From an uncultured Collinsella sp. (GTDB lineage: Bacteria; Actinomycetota; Coriobacteriia; Coriobacteriales; Coriobacteriaceae): a DNA stretch of 8,930 nucleotides. The notes under the pieces are model-generated. The model made no database searches. It saw only the letters and a program-made list of their open reading frames with translations, and was not told the DNA's origin. The DNA lies in contig CATZKS010000083.1 of the NCBI GenBank assembly GCA_958421035.1, positions 1 through 8,930 of the forward strand, in the 5' to 3' direction. Positions 1 to 7,189 of this stretch are shown here, piece after piece; position 1 is the first letter of the stretch; each line of letters starts with the position of its first letter. Both the position numbers and the translations under genes were made by a program.

Positions 1-74
1 AGACGTCCCGTTGCTCGCTCCAATTCCAAAATGTTAGGTTAATGCCTGCTGCCCATACTTGCACCTGCGCACGG

Positions 75-80
75 TACAAT
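75..80 (+). promoter_or_regulatory. possible -10 element of purB promoter
   Basis: TACAAT at 75-80 sits 45 bases before the purB ATG. The 9-mer GGTACAATG (73-81) is identical to the -10 context of the much better supported tRNA-Lys promoter at 8482-8490. No convincing -35 lies at the right distance, since bases 52-57 read CCCATA, so this is a tentative call. Bases 1-70 hold nothing else I can identify. Confidence 0.3.
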
Positions 81-124
81 GGTTGGGTTACGACCAACGT
101 GCCAATAACCAAAAAGGAGCCGCT

Positions 125-1471
125 ATGATCGATCGCTATACCCGCCCGGAGATGGGACACATCTTCTCCCTCGAGAACAAGTACGCCATTTGGCAGGAGA
201 TCGAGGTCTTGGCCTGCGAGGCCCAGGCGGAGCTCGGCAAGATCGGTATTTCCAAAGACGAGGCCCAGTGGATCCGCGACCATGCCAACTTTGAGAAGGC
301 GAAGGTCGATGAGATCGAGGAAGTCACGCGCCACGACGTCATTGCCTTCCTGACCAACATGAAGGAATACATCGATGCCGATGTTCCCGAGGATGACCCC
401 AAGCCCAGCCGCTGGGTTCACTATGGCATGACCAGCTCCGATCTGGGCGACACGGCCCTGTGCTACCAGCTCACCCAGGCCTGCGACCTGATCATCGAGG
501 ACGTCAAAAAACTCGGCGAGATCTGCAAGCGTCGCGCCTTTGAGGAGCGCAACACGCTCTGCGCCGGCCGTACTCATGGCATCCATGCCGAGCCGATGAC
601 CTTTGGCATGAAGTTTGGCTCTTGGGCCTGGGAGCTCAAGCGCGATCTGGACCGTCTTGAGGATGCCCGCAAGAACGTTGCCTTTGGTGCCATCTCGGGC
701 GCTGTCGGCACGTACAGCTCCATCGAGCCGTTTGTCGAGGAGTACGTCTGCGAGCACCTGGGCCTGGTTCACGACCCGCTGTCCACGCAGGTTATCAGCC
801 GCGACCATCACGCCTATCTCGCCGGCGTTCTCGCCACCACCGCAGCCACCTGCGAGCGCATCGCGACCGAGGTCCGCAATCTGCAGAAGACTGATACGCT
901 CGAGGCCGAGGAGCCGTTCCGTAAGGGCCAAAAGGGCAGCTCCGCCATGCCGCACAAGCGCAATCCCATCACCATGGAGAAGGTCTGCGGTCTGTCGCGC
1001 GTCGTGAAGTCCAACGCCCAGGTTGCCTTCGATAACGTCGCCCTGTGGCACGAGCGTGACATTTCGCACTCCTCTGCCGAGCGCGTCGCCCAGGCCGATA
1101 GCTTCATCGCCCTCGACCACATGTTCCAGTGCCTCATCCGCGTTATCGACGGCCTGCAGCTGTATCCCGCCCGCATGATGGCCAACCTCAATAAGACCCG
1201 CGGCCTCATCTTCTCTTCCAAGGTACTGCTCGCCCTCGTCGACACGGGCATCACCCGCGAGGACGCGTACGCCATTGTGCAGGAGAACGCTATGGCAACC
1301 TGGCACGAGGTACAGGATTGTGTCTCCGGCCCCACCTTTAAGGAGCGTCTCGAGGCCGACCCGCGCTGCACCGTCAGTCAGGAGAAGCTCGACGAGATCT
1401 TTGATCCGTGGGACTTCCTCACCCGTATCGACACGGTCTTTGATCGTCTGGAGCAGCTGAGCTTCGAGTAG
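125..1471 (+). CDS. purB: adenylosuccinate lyase PurB
   Basis: PurB is a cytoplasmic homotetrameric lyase that acts twice in purine synthesis: it splits SAICAR to AICAR plus fumarate, and adenylosuccinate to AMP plus fumarate. The 448-residue product carries the fumarase/aspartase superfamily signature SSAMPHKRNP at about residues 272-281, the flexible loop with the catalytic serine. It also has MTSSD at 102-106 and GRTHG at 148-152. His70 (in RHDV), His99 (in HYGMTS) and His151 (in THG) match the three histidines placed in the active site of the Bacillus enzyme. The reading frame stays open upstream to a TTG at 59, but the ATG at 125 is the better start: AAGGAG at 114-119 lies 5 bases before it, and the family normally begins near MI.RY. 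Length is about normal. It appears to be transcribed alone, with a stem-loop after the stop. PurC, the preceding enzyme of the pathway, is encoded 4.2 kb downstream. Confidence 0.97.
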   Translation: MIDRYTRPEMGHIFSLENKYAIWQEIEVLACEAQAELGKIGISKDEAQWIRDHANFEKAKVDEIEEVTRHDVIAFLTNMKEYIDADVPEDDPKPSRWVHYGMTSSDLGDTALCYQLTQACDLIIEDVKKLGEICKRRAFEERNTLCAGRTHGIHAEPMTFGMKFGSWAWELKRDLDRLEDARKNVAFGAISGAVGTYSSIEPFVEEYVCEHLGLVHDPLSTQVISRDHHAYLAGVLATTAATCERIATEVRNLQKTDTLEAEEPFRKGQKGSSAMPHKRNPITMEKVCGLSRVVKSNAQVAFDNVALWHERDISHSSAERVAQADSFIALDHMFQCLIRVIDGLQLYPARMMANLNKTRGLIFSSKVLLALVDTGITREDAYAIVQENAMATWHEVQDCVSGPTFKERLEADPRCTVSQEKLDEIFDPWDFLTRIDTVFDRLEQLSFE

Positions 1472-1497
1472 GTTCGGGCATACCGTTAGCTTTTTAG

Positions 1498-1535
1498 GGC
1501 GCTTTGCTGGTAATGTGTGTTGCCGGCAAAGCGCC
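1498..1535 (+). terminator. stem-loop after purB, probable terminator
   Basis: GGCGCTTTGC (1498-1507) pairs perfectly with GCAAAGCGCC (1526-1535). Three more inner pairs, one of them a T-G wobble, leave a 12-base loop. The stem begins 26 bases after the purB stop. The following bases (TCGTTGCATTT) are only mildly T-rich, so intrinsic termination may be partial. Confidence 0.55.
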
Positions 1536-1538
1536 TCG

Positions 1539-1567
1539 TTGCATTTAGGGAAAGACGGGGATAATAG
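1539..1567 (+). promoter_or_regulatory. candidate promoter for the TSCPD/lipoprotein pair
   Basis: TTGCAT (1539-1544) could act as a -35, with an AT-rich -10 in GATAATAG (1560-1567), at a spacing of 15-17 bases depending on the register. It lies just after the purB hairpin and before the ribosome binding site at 1587-1594, which is where a promoter is expected. The match is moderate only. Confidence 0.35.
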
Positions 1568-1599
1568 TCGTCTCGAATAACATTCTGAGAGGGGATCGC

Positions 1600-1863
1600 A
1601 TGATTTCGTTTGATTACAAGCCTCAGGGCGTGTGTGCTCGCAATATTCACCTTGATCTTTCCGATGACGGCAACAAGGTGATGGGCGTTGAGTTTACCGG
1701 CGGCTGCGACGGCAATCTCAAGGCTATCTCCAAGCTGGTCGAGGGCGCTCCTGCCGATCGCGTAATCGAGGTTCTTGCCGGTAATACCTGCGGTATGAAA
1801 AAGACCTCCTGCGCCGACCAGCTTACGCGCGCTATCGAGGCCGCTCGCACCGAGATCGCCTAA
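1600..1863 (+). CDS. TSCPD-domain four-cysteine protein (TIGR03905 type)
   Basis: This 87-residue cytoplasmic protein has no signal peptide or membrane segment. It matches the TSCPD-domain small-protein family known as TIGR03905, noted for four conserved cysteines. All four are visible: Cys12 (GVCARN), Cys36 (GGCDGN), Cys64 (NTCGMK) and Cys71 in KTSCADQL, the local version of the T-S-C-P-D motif. The family has no established reaction; a related TSCPD segment occurs at the C-terminus of some vitamin B12-dependent ribonucleotide reductases. The cysteines suggest metal or redox chemistry, but that is inference. The ATG at 1600 follows an AGAGGGGA ribosome binding site (1588-1595). The stop codon TAA overlaps the ATG of the next gene by one base (TAATG), so the two are probably translated in a coupled way. 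Confidence 0.85.
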   Translation: MISFDYKPQGVCARNIHLDLSDDGNKVMGVEFTGGCDGNLKAISKLVEGAPADRVIEVLAGNTCGMKKTSCADQLTRAIEAARTEIA

Positions 1864-3074
1864 TGGGTATCGCCGATCACATCAAGAACGGAATATCGCG
1901 TCGCGGCTTTGTACTCGGTGGGGCTGCCGCGGGCGCTGCCACGGTGCTTGCCGGATGCTCGAAAAAAACGGGCACCAGCGATGATGCCGCCGGCGAGCCG
2001 CAGGTTATCAAGGATGATTCCAAAATCATCTCGATTACGGATGAGTACGAGGCAGTCGACATCGATCTTGAGCCGGCGGCGTCATGGACGCTGCCTCTGG
2101 GTACGCTGCTGTACTACTGCGACGGCGATTACGCCGCGGCGATGATGGCGCCCGCATCGGCACTGCACGCCAACACACTCGGTGTGCTCAACCTGGGCGA
2201 TGGCTCGCTTACCACATTAATCGAGGATCCTATCGAGGGCACGGGATATGCATTCTACGATGTCCGTGCCGGCGACAGCGTATTCGCGTGGGTTGAGATG
2301 AACTTTGCCAATTCATCGTGGAAGCTCTACGGTCAAAATCTGTCGGGCGCTTCGCTCTCTGGCGACGTGGTTGAGCTCGATCGAGGTGGCAAGGACTATG
2401 ATCCGCCGCTGTTTACGGCGTTCGGGTCATCAGTCATCTGGTATAAAATGCCCTCGGCAGGTGGCAATAAAACGAGTAGCGATTCGTTTTGCTATCGTCG
2501 CTCGCTTGATGAATCCAAGGCCGAGACAATTTGGAAATCGACGGGCCGCTTTGCATCGGCCCCGCGCGCGAGCGACGGCATTTTGACCATCTCGCCGCGT
2601 GTCCGCAACGACGAGGGCGTCTACTACGGCATAACGGCAATCGATCTGACCGACGGCAACAACACCAAACGTGCCCAGCTAGTCCTCCCCTCGTCAGTTT
2701 CGCCTTTCGAGGCCGTATATATGGGCGATACCTTCGTGTTTTCTATCGAGGCGACCTATAGTGGCGTGGGCAGCCTGGGCAATATGGGCACGTATATCGG
2801 TAATGAGGGAGGGCCGTATCTCTTTCTGTCACGCGAGCCGCTCGCATGTGCGGCTGGCAAGAAGAATAAATACCTTGTTAAGGTACAGGCGTCGCATTTC
2901 CTGATCGACGCCTCTGCCAAGACCTATGGCTCGCTGCTGTCGCCCGACCGCGCTTTGGAGTATGGCGATTATCCAGCTACGGCGGGAAAATCGGACTCAT
3001 TCCTTACGTACGCCACGGTGCGCAACAGCCAGGGTATACCAGAGACGGTCACTGCGCGCCTATTCTCTCTTTAA
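1863..3074 (+). CDS. Tat-exported lipoprotein, function unknown
   Basis: The 403-residue protein begins with a clear twin-arginine signal: basic/polar residues, SRRGFVLGG at 12-20, an Ala/Gly-rich hydrophobic stretch, then the lipobox LAGC ending at Cys32. It should be exported folded by the Tat system and anchored to the outer face of the membrane through a lipid on Cys32. A Ser/Thr/Asp-rich linker follows (about 33-60). The rest has no family I can name. It shows recurring strand-like blocks rich in Tyr, Trp and Gly (for example LYYCDGDYAA, GYAFYDVRAGDSVFAWVEM, SVIWYKMP, VYYGITAIDL), which would suit a beta-propeller, but I cannot confirm this. No catalytic motif stands out. The ATG overlaps the preceding stop by one base, with no strong ribosome binding site of its own. 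Codon choice is less strongly biased than in the neighbouring housekeeping genes, which points to low expression. Confidence 0.85.
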   Translation: MGIADHIKNGISRRGFVLGGAAAGAATVLAGCSKKTGTSDDAAGEPQVIKDDSKIISITDEYEAVDIDLEPAASWTLPLGTLLYYCDGDYAAAMMAPASALHANTLGVLNLGDGSLTTLIEDPIEGTGYAFYDVRAGDSVFAWVEMNFANSSWKLYGQNLSGASLSGDVVELDRGGKDYDPPLFTAFGSSVIWYKMPSAGGNKTSSDSFCYRRSLDESKAETIWKSTGRFASAPRASDGILTISPRVRNDEGVYYGITAIDLTDGNNTKRAQLVLPSSVSPFEAVYMGDTFVFSIEATYSGVGSLGNMGTYIGNEGGPYLFLSREPLACAAGKKNKYLVKVQASHFLIDASAKTYGSLLSPDRALEYGDYPATAGKSDSFLTYATVRNSQGIPETVTARLFSL

Positions 3075-3133
3075 GCTTAGAGGGGTTAAAAAGGCGCCAA
3101 CAGGGGAATAAACGCGTTGTAATTGTGAGTACC

Positions 3134-3172
3134 GCCTGCCGAGCTGCCGCGTCATAGCGGCATCCGGCGGGC
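3134..3172 (+). terminator. GC-rich hairpin between lipoprotein gene and response regulator
   Basis: GCCTGCCG (3134-3141) pairs with CGGCGGGC (3165-3172), and TGCCGC (3145-3150) with GCGGCA (3157-3162), around a six-base loop with a small internal loop. The bases after it are not a T-run, so it is at best an imperfect intrinsic terminator for the lipoprotein unit. A TAAAAT hexamer at 3183-3188, 11 bases further on, is a plausible -10 for the response regulator operon, but I see no good -35 because the hairpin occupies that position. Confidence 0.4.
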
Positions 3173-3227
3173 TCAGGTGCGTTAAAATGGGCTTGTTCTT
3201 AGCTAATTGAGACAGGGGGGCCGTGTT

Positions 3228-3950
3228 ATGGCTTCAGATGCAAAAAAGATTCTGCTGGTCGAGGATGAGAAGGCAATCCGTGACGCCGTCGCTGCCTATC
3301 TCGAGCGCGAAGGCTACTGGGTTGTGGGCGTCGGCGACGGCCAGTCCGCGATCGAGGAGTTCGAGAAGCATCAGTTCGACCTGGTCGTGCTCGACCTTAT
3401 GCTCCCCAAGATCCCCGGCGAGCGCGTTTGCCGCACCATTCGCGATACCTCGGATGTCCCCATCATCATGCTGACGGCTAAGGGCGAGATCGAGGACCGT
3501 ATTATCGGTCTTGAGCTCGGCGCCGACGACTATCTGATTAAGCCGTTCTCGCCGCGCGAGCTCGTCGCTCGCGTTCGCGCTCTGTTCCGCCGTGCCCATC
3601 AGGCCGACGAGCCCGCCGTCGAGGTACTCGACTTCGGCGATCTGGTCATCGATATCTCGGGCCACAAGATCTTGGTCGAGGGCAAGGAAGTCGATCTGAC
3701 GGCTTCCGAGTTCAAGCTGCTCACCACGCTTGCCCGCCATCCCGGCCGTGTGTATAACCGCATGGAGCTGGTCGAGAAAGTGCTCGGGTATGACTTTGAG
3801 GGCTATGAGCGCACCATCGATAGCCACGTGAAGAATCTTCGCGCCAAGCTGGGCGATGATCCCAAGAAGCCCAAGTGGCTCTACACCGTCCATGGTGTCG
3901 GCTATCGCTTCGAGGCTCCGGCCAAGACCGATAAGTCGGACGAGAAATAG
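3228..3950 (+). CDS. OmpR/PhoB-family response regulator
   Basis: This 240-residue regulator takes a phosphoryl group from its partner kinase and binds DNA as a transcription factor. The receiver domain (about 7-122) has the acidic pair Glu12/Asp13, phosphoacceptor Asp56 (VVLDLMLP), Thr83 (MLTAKG) and Lys105 (IKPFSPRE). The winged-helix DNA-binding domain (about 135-234) shows the usual VDLTASEFKLLTTLARHPGRV, the recognition-helix stretch ERTIDSHVKNLRAKLGDD and the closing wing WLYTVHGVGYRFE. The frame is open from a TTG at 3207, but ATG 3228 is chosen: it has AGGGGG just upstream (3215-3220), and the receiver then begins with the normal short lead MASDAKKILLVEDE. The kinase gene follows after 11 bases, so the two form an operon. 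The regulon cannot be told from sequence, and nothing here ties it to a named system such as PhoPR or WalRK. Confidence 0.95.
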   Translation: MASDAKKILLVEDEKAIRDAVAAYLEREGYWVVGVGDGQSAIEEFEKHQFDLVVLDLMLPKIPGERVCRTIRDTSDVPIIMLTAKGEIEDRIIGLELGADDYLIKPFSPRELVARVRALFRRAHQADEPAVEVLDFGDLVIDISGHKILVEGKEVDLTASEFKLLTTLARHPGRVYNRMELVEKVLGYDFEGYERTIDSHVKNLRAKLGDDPKKPKWLYTVHGVGYRFEAPAKTDKSDEK

Positions 3951-3961
3951 GGAAATCACAT

Positions 3962-5527
3962 ATGACACCTGCGCGCTTTGAAATCGGACAAAAGCACAAG
4001 CAGGAGAGCGAGGCGGGTTCCAAGGCTAGTTGGAACACGCCTCGTTCCGATTCACGGCCAACGATGAGCTATCCCTCGCGCATGGCACTTGCTTTTGCTC
4101 TGACATCGCTCATGACGGTATTGGTGCTGGTGGGCGTTGTCTCTGTTGTGTGGGGCACGGTCTTTTCGGATTACACACGCTCCAATATCGTCGAAATCGC
4201 AAATTCCGCTGCCGAGAAGTTGGCGACCTCATATGAGGAAAACGGCTCTTGGACCGCGGGAGAACTGCGCACGGTCGCAACGTCGAGTTTGGTTTCCGAC
4301 GATCTGGGCATGCAGGTCGTCAATAAAAAGGGCGTGATCGTTTATGACGATTCCTGGCCCTCGGCAAGCGCCACCGCCGATGTACGCGAAAACCAGGCTA
4401 CGACCGACGACGCGAGCGGCAAGAGGGCATCGCATAGCCCGGTCTCCTCTGCTCCAACCGACTCCGATAGCGTTGCTAACGTCGAGATTGTAACGTCTTC
4501 CGGCGAGCATGTCGGACAGGTAAAGCTGTGGGCCATCGGCTCCGACGCTCTGCTCACCAAGGCGGACTCTGCGTTTAGGGAGAAGACCTTTAACGCCATG
4601 GCCCTCGCCGCGGTTGTTGCAATCTGCATTTCGGTCGTTATCGGATCGCTCGTGTCGCGCATGCTCACCAAGCCGATTCATCGCATCACCAGTACCGCAA
4701 AGCAAATCCGTGACGGCGACCTGTCGGCTCGCACGGGACTGCGCGGTGATGACGAGATCGATCAGCTGGGTGAGACCTTCGATGAGATGGCCACTTCGCT
4801 CGAGAAGGATATGAAACACGAGAAGCGCCTGACCTCAGACGTTGCACACGAGCTTCGCACGCCGCTTATGGCCATGCTCGCAACGGTCGAGGCCATGCAG
4901 GATGGCGTGTATCCCACCGACGATGAGCATTTGGAGACCGTTGCTTCCGAGACGCGTCGCCTGGCTCGTCTGGTGCAGCAGATGCTCGACCTGTCGCGCA
5001 TGGAAAACAGCACGGCTCCGCTCAACCTTGAGCCGGTGGACATGGTTCCTTTCGTGCGTTCCATCGTCAATGCCCAGGAGCGCCTGTTTGTCGACCGCGA
5101 TCTGCGCCTGCGCTTTGCGGACGAGACCCAGGGTCACGACGATGTCGTCGAGGCCGATCCCGACATGATCACGCAATGTGTTATCAACCTCATGAGCAAC
5201 GCCATGCGCTACACCCCCGAGGGCGGTTGGGTCGTGGTGTCGGTGCTCAGTGACCGCAAGCACGTCAGCATTGCCGTTTCTGATACCGGCATCGGTATTG
5301 CCAAGGACGATCTGTCGCGCATCTTCGGGCGGTTTTGGCGCGCCGATGCCAGCCGCGCCCGCGAAGCTGGCGGCCTGGGCGTGGGCCTCGCCGTGACTAA
5401 ACAGATCGTCGAGCGCCATCATGGCTACATTTCCGTGGAGTCGGAGCTTGGAAAGGGTACGACTTTTACAATTCATCTGCCCCGCGAGCACACGGCAGAC
5501 GCGGCATCTACTACAATGGAGCACTAG
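3962..5527 (+). CDS. membrane sensor histidine kinase
   Basis: The 521-residue partner kinase of the upstream regulator senses outside the membrane and phosphorylates itself and then the regulator. Order: a polar cytoplasmic lead (1-40), first membrane helix (about 42-66), extracellular sensor region (about 67-209), second helix (about 211-233), HAMP linker (about 234-284), HisKA with phosphoacceptor His296 in SDVAHELRTP, and HATPase_c with the N box (Asn409/Asn413), DTGIGI at 441-446, FGRFWR at 455-460 and GGLGVGLA at 470-477. The sensor region resembles a small Cache/PAS-like fold (LGMQVVNKKGVIVYDDS, then GEHVGQVKLWAIG), interrupted by a Ser/Thr/Asp/Ala-rich stretch at about 133-172. The ligand is unknown. 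The start at 3962 is supported by AGGGAA (3949-3954), overlapping the regulator's stop. A later ATG at 4064 would remove most of the polar lead but lacks a ribosome binding site. Confidence 0.95.
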   Translation: MTPARFEIGQKHKQESEAGSKASWNTPRSDSRPTMSYPSRMALAFALTSLMTVLVLVGVVSVVWGTVFSDYTRSNIVEIANSAAEKLATSYEENGSWTAGELRTVATSSLVSDDLGMQVVNKKGVIVYDDSWPSASATADVRENQATTDDASGKRASHSPVSSAPTDSDSVANVEIVTSSGEHVGQVKLWAIGSDALLTKADSAFREKTFNAMALAAVVAICISVVIGSLVSRMLTKPIHRITSTAKQIRDGDLSARTGLRGDDEIDQLGETFDEMATSLEKDMKHEKRLTSDVAHELRTPLMAMLATVEAMQDGVYPTDDEHLETVASETRRLARLVQQMLDLSRMENSTAPLNLEPVDMVPFVRSIVNAQERLFVDRDLRLRFADETQGHDDVVEADPDMITQCVINLMSNAMRYTPEGGWVVVSVLSDRKHVSIAVSDTGIGIAKDDLSRIFGRFWRADASRAREAGGLGVGLAVTKQIVERHHGYISVESELGKGTTFTIHLPREHTADAASTTMEH

Positions 5528-5585
5528 CTTTTCGCTATTCGGTGAAGGAGGGGCTGCGTCCCTGCCGCTCCGAGTTTGCGAAAAC

Positions 5586-5605
5586 ATGCGGGAAAGAACC
5601 CGCAT
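5586..5605 (+). terminator. hairpin between kinase gene and purC
   Basis: ATGCGGG (5586-5592) pairs perfectly with CCCGCAT (5599-5605) around the loop AAAGAA. It is followed by TTCTGTCGTATTT, which is T-rich but not a clean run. It lies 58 bases after the kinase stop and 31 before the purC start. It may end the two-component transcript or sit in the purC leader. I see no clear purC promoter in the 109-base gap, so read-through from upstream into purC remains possible. Confidence 0.5.
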
Positions 5606-5636
5606 TTCTGTCGTATTTAGGTAAGGAGTGACTCAC

Positions 5637-6524
5637 GTGACAACGATGGAGCGTCGTCCGGATTCCCGTGGCAAGGTTCGTGATATTTACGATGCCGGTG
5701 AAAACCTGCTGATGGTCGCCACCGACCGCATTTCTGCGTTCGACTTCATTCTTCCCGACGAGATTCCGTTTAAGGGAGAGGTGCTCAATCGCATCTCGGC
5801 ATTCTGGTTCGATAAGTTTGCCGACATCGTCCCCAACCATCTCGTTTCCATCGACCCGGCGGATTTCCCCGAGGAGTTTGCTGAGTATCGTGACTACCTC
5901 GCTGGCCGCGCCATGCTGGTTAAGAAGGCCCAGACGATTCCTATCGAGTGCATCGTCCGCGGCTATCTGACCGGTTCGGGCAAGAAGACCTACGACGATA
6001 ACGGCACCGTCTGCGGCATCCAGCTGCCTGAGGGCCTGACCGAGGCTTCCAAGCTTCCTGAGCCGCTGTTCACGCCGTCCACGAAGGCCGAGATCGGTGA
6101 CCACGACGAGAACATCTCGTTCGAGCGTTGCTGCGAGATCGTGGGCGAGGACATCGCCACGCAGATTCGCGACCTTTCCCTCAAGATCTACAAGGCTGCC
6201 GCCGAGTACGCCGCGACCCGTGGCATCATCATTGCCGACACCAAGTTCGAGTTTGGTGTCATCGATGGCAATGTCACGCTGATCGACGAGTGTCTCACGC
6301 CCGACTCCAGCCGTTTCTGGCCTGCTGCCAGCTACGAGGAGGGCAAGATCCAGCCTAGCTACGACAAGCAATTCGTCCGCAATTGGCTCAAGGCCAACTG
6401 GGATATGACGGGGGAGACCCCGCACCTGCCCGCCGAGGTCATCGATGGCACGTCCGAGCGCTATCGCGAGGCCTTCCAGATCATCACGGGCTCCCAGTTC
6501 ACAAGCATGAAGGAGAACGCATAA
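5637..6524 (+). CDS. purC: SAICAR synthetase PurC
   Basis: PurC (phosphoribosylaminoimidazole-succinocarboxamide synthase) joins CAIR and aspartate, using ATP, to give SAICAR, the substrate of PurB encoded earlier in the window. Both family signatures are present: IPIECIVRGYLTGSG at about residues 101-115 and IIADTKFEFG at about 198-207, followed by LIDECLTPDSSRFW. The N-terminal RGKVRDIYD (11-19) is the ATP-binding Gly-rich-loop equivalent of the family. At 295 residues it belongs to the longer form of the enzyme (the E. coli protein is about 237), with an extended C-terminal region (WLKANWDMTG and beyond). Three starts compete. GTG 5637 is preferred because AAGGAG at 5623-5628 lies 8 bases upstream. 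GTG 5628 overlaps that site, and ATG 5646 is too far from it. The next gene starts immediately after the stop, indicating co-transcription. Confidence 0.96.
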   Translation: MTTMERRPDSRGKVRDIYDAGENLLMVATDRISAFDFILPDEIPFKGEVLNRISAFWFDKFADIVPNHLVSIDPADFPEEFAEYRDYLAGRAMLVKKAQTIPIECIVRGYLTGSGKKTYDDNGTVCGIQLPEGLTEASKLPEPLFTPSTKAEIGDHDENISFERCCEIVGEDIATQIRDLSLKIYKAAAEYAATRGIIIADTKFEFGVIDGNVTLIDECLTPDSSRFWPAASYEEGKIQPSYDKQFVRNWLKANWDMTGETPHLPAEVIDGTSERYREAFQIITGSQFTSMKENA

Positions 6525-7100
6525 GTGAGTACCCGTAGCGCCACGAACAAGCGCACGCAATCCCGCGAAGTTACCGGGGTTGCGCGCAAGTCTGCCGCAT
6601 CTGCTAAGCCCGCCCGCCAAGCAGCGAGCTCCGTTCGCGTCGTGCCGGCTTCGTCTAAGGCACGCCGCAAAGAGCTCGAGAAGGGCGAGAACCTCGAGGG
6701 CCTCTCTAAAGAGGAGAAGCGCGCCCGCAAGGCTAAGCAGCGCGCCAAGGAGGACCGCATCTATACGGTGTCGAATATCCTCCTCAAGCAGGACGAGGAC
6801 TACACCAAGCGCCGTCGCATCTGGTGGATTGTGCTCGCCATTGGCATGGTGCTCGTCGTGGCAATTTGGGCCTCGCTGTACTTCGCTCCCGCTGGCATGG
6901 TGTCCAGCCCTGTCCAGATGGTCGCCATTGTTTTGTCCTACGTCATCATTTTGGGCGACTTTATCTATGACTTCGCTCGTATTCGTCCCTTGCGCAACAT
7001 GTACCGCGCGCAGGCCGAGGGCATGTCCGAGAACAAGCTCAACGCTCTTATTGAGCGCGCGGCTGCCGAGGAGGACAAGAAGGACTCCAAGAAGAAGTAG
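6525..7100 (+). CDS. small basic two-helix membrane protein, unknown
   Basis: A 191-residue protein I cannot assign to a named family. Residues 1-98 are polar and strongly basic, with many Lys, Arg, Ala and Ser and a charged segment near 45-78 likely to be helical or coiled coil (ELEKGENLEGLSKEEKRARKAKQRAKED). Two membrane helices follow, at about 100-120 (WWIVLAIGMVLVVAIWASLYF) and 130-149 (QMVAIVLSYVIILGDFIYDF), with a short loop between. The tail (about 150-191) is again charged and ends in KKDSKKK. By the positive-inside rule both termini should be cytoplasmic. The GTG start directly follows the purC stop (TAAGTG), with AAGGAG at 6510-6515 nine bases upstream inside purC, so it is translated from the purC transcript. 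The link to purine synthesis may be only transcriptional. Confidence 0.85.
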   Translation: MSTRSATNKRTQSREVTGVARKSAASAKPARQAASSVRVVPASSKARRKELEKGENLEGLSKEEKRARKAKQRAKEDRIYTVSNILLKQDEDYTKRRRIWWIVLAIGMVLVVAIWASLYFAPAGMVSSPVQMVAIVLSYVIILGDFIYDFARIRPLRNMYRAQAEGMSENKLNALIERAAAEEDKKDSKKK

Positions 7101-7103
7101 CGT

Positions 7104-7133
7104 TTGCATACATACTTATCGCTAAGATATAAG
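7104..7133 (+). promoter_or_regulatory. promoter for the M29 aminopeptidase gene
   Basis: TTGCAT (7104-7109) and TATAAG (7128-7133) are separated by 18 bases; GATATA at 7126-7131 would give 16. Transcription would begin near 7140, inside the terminator hairpin at 7131-7158, so transcripts from this promoter would lack the 5' arm of that hairpin. The aminopeptidase start is 50 bases further on. Confidence 0.45.
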
Positions 7134-7161
7134 GCGCGTCGTTTTTGCGGCGCGCCTTTTT
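7131..7161 (+). terminator. intrinsic terminator of the purC operon
   Basis: AAGGCGCG (7131-7138) pairs perfectly with CGCGCCTT (7151-7158) around a 12-base loop, and the 3' arm runs into TTTTT (7157-7161). It lies 30 bases after the stop of the membrane protein gene. This is a classic Rho-independent terminator. Confidence 0.85.
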
Positions 7162-7189
7162 ACTGTTCTATAGATAGATGGAGTGGCAC

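Noticed and set aside
82..110. Small alternative hairpins upstream of purB (GTTGG/CCAAC and GGTTA/TAACC)
   Set aside because: Stems are only five pairs with no T-run, and no known purine riboswitch features are present. Such pairings are expected by chance.
59..124. A longer purB starting at TTG 59
   Set aside because: The extra 22 residues do not resemble the family, no ribosome binding site precedes 59, and AAGGAG is correctly spaced for ATG 125.
3234..3968. A 244-codon minus-strand frame opposite the response regulator gene
   Set aside because: It mirrors almost the whole regulator gene and has no recognisable domain. It is explained by codon bias of the sense gene.
4835..5605. A 256-codon minus-strand frame opposite the kinase catalytic half
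   Set aside because: The sense strand encodes clear HisKA and HATPase motifs throughout; the antisense product is His/Arg-rich without family features.
5535..7109. A 524-codon open frame on the minus strand across purC and the membrane protein gene
   Set aside because: It lies entirely opposite two well-supported genes. Its translation is a Leu/Arg/Asp/Val-rich mixture without motifs, and GC-rich third positions commonly keep antisense frames free of stops. No ribosome binding site or promoter was evident.
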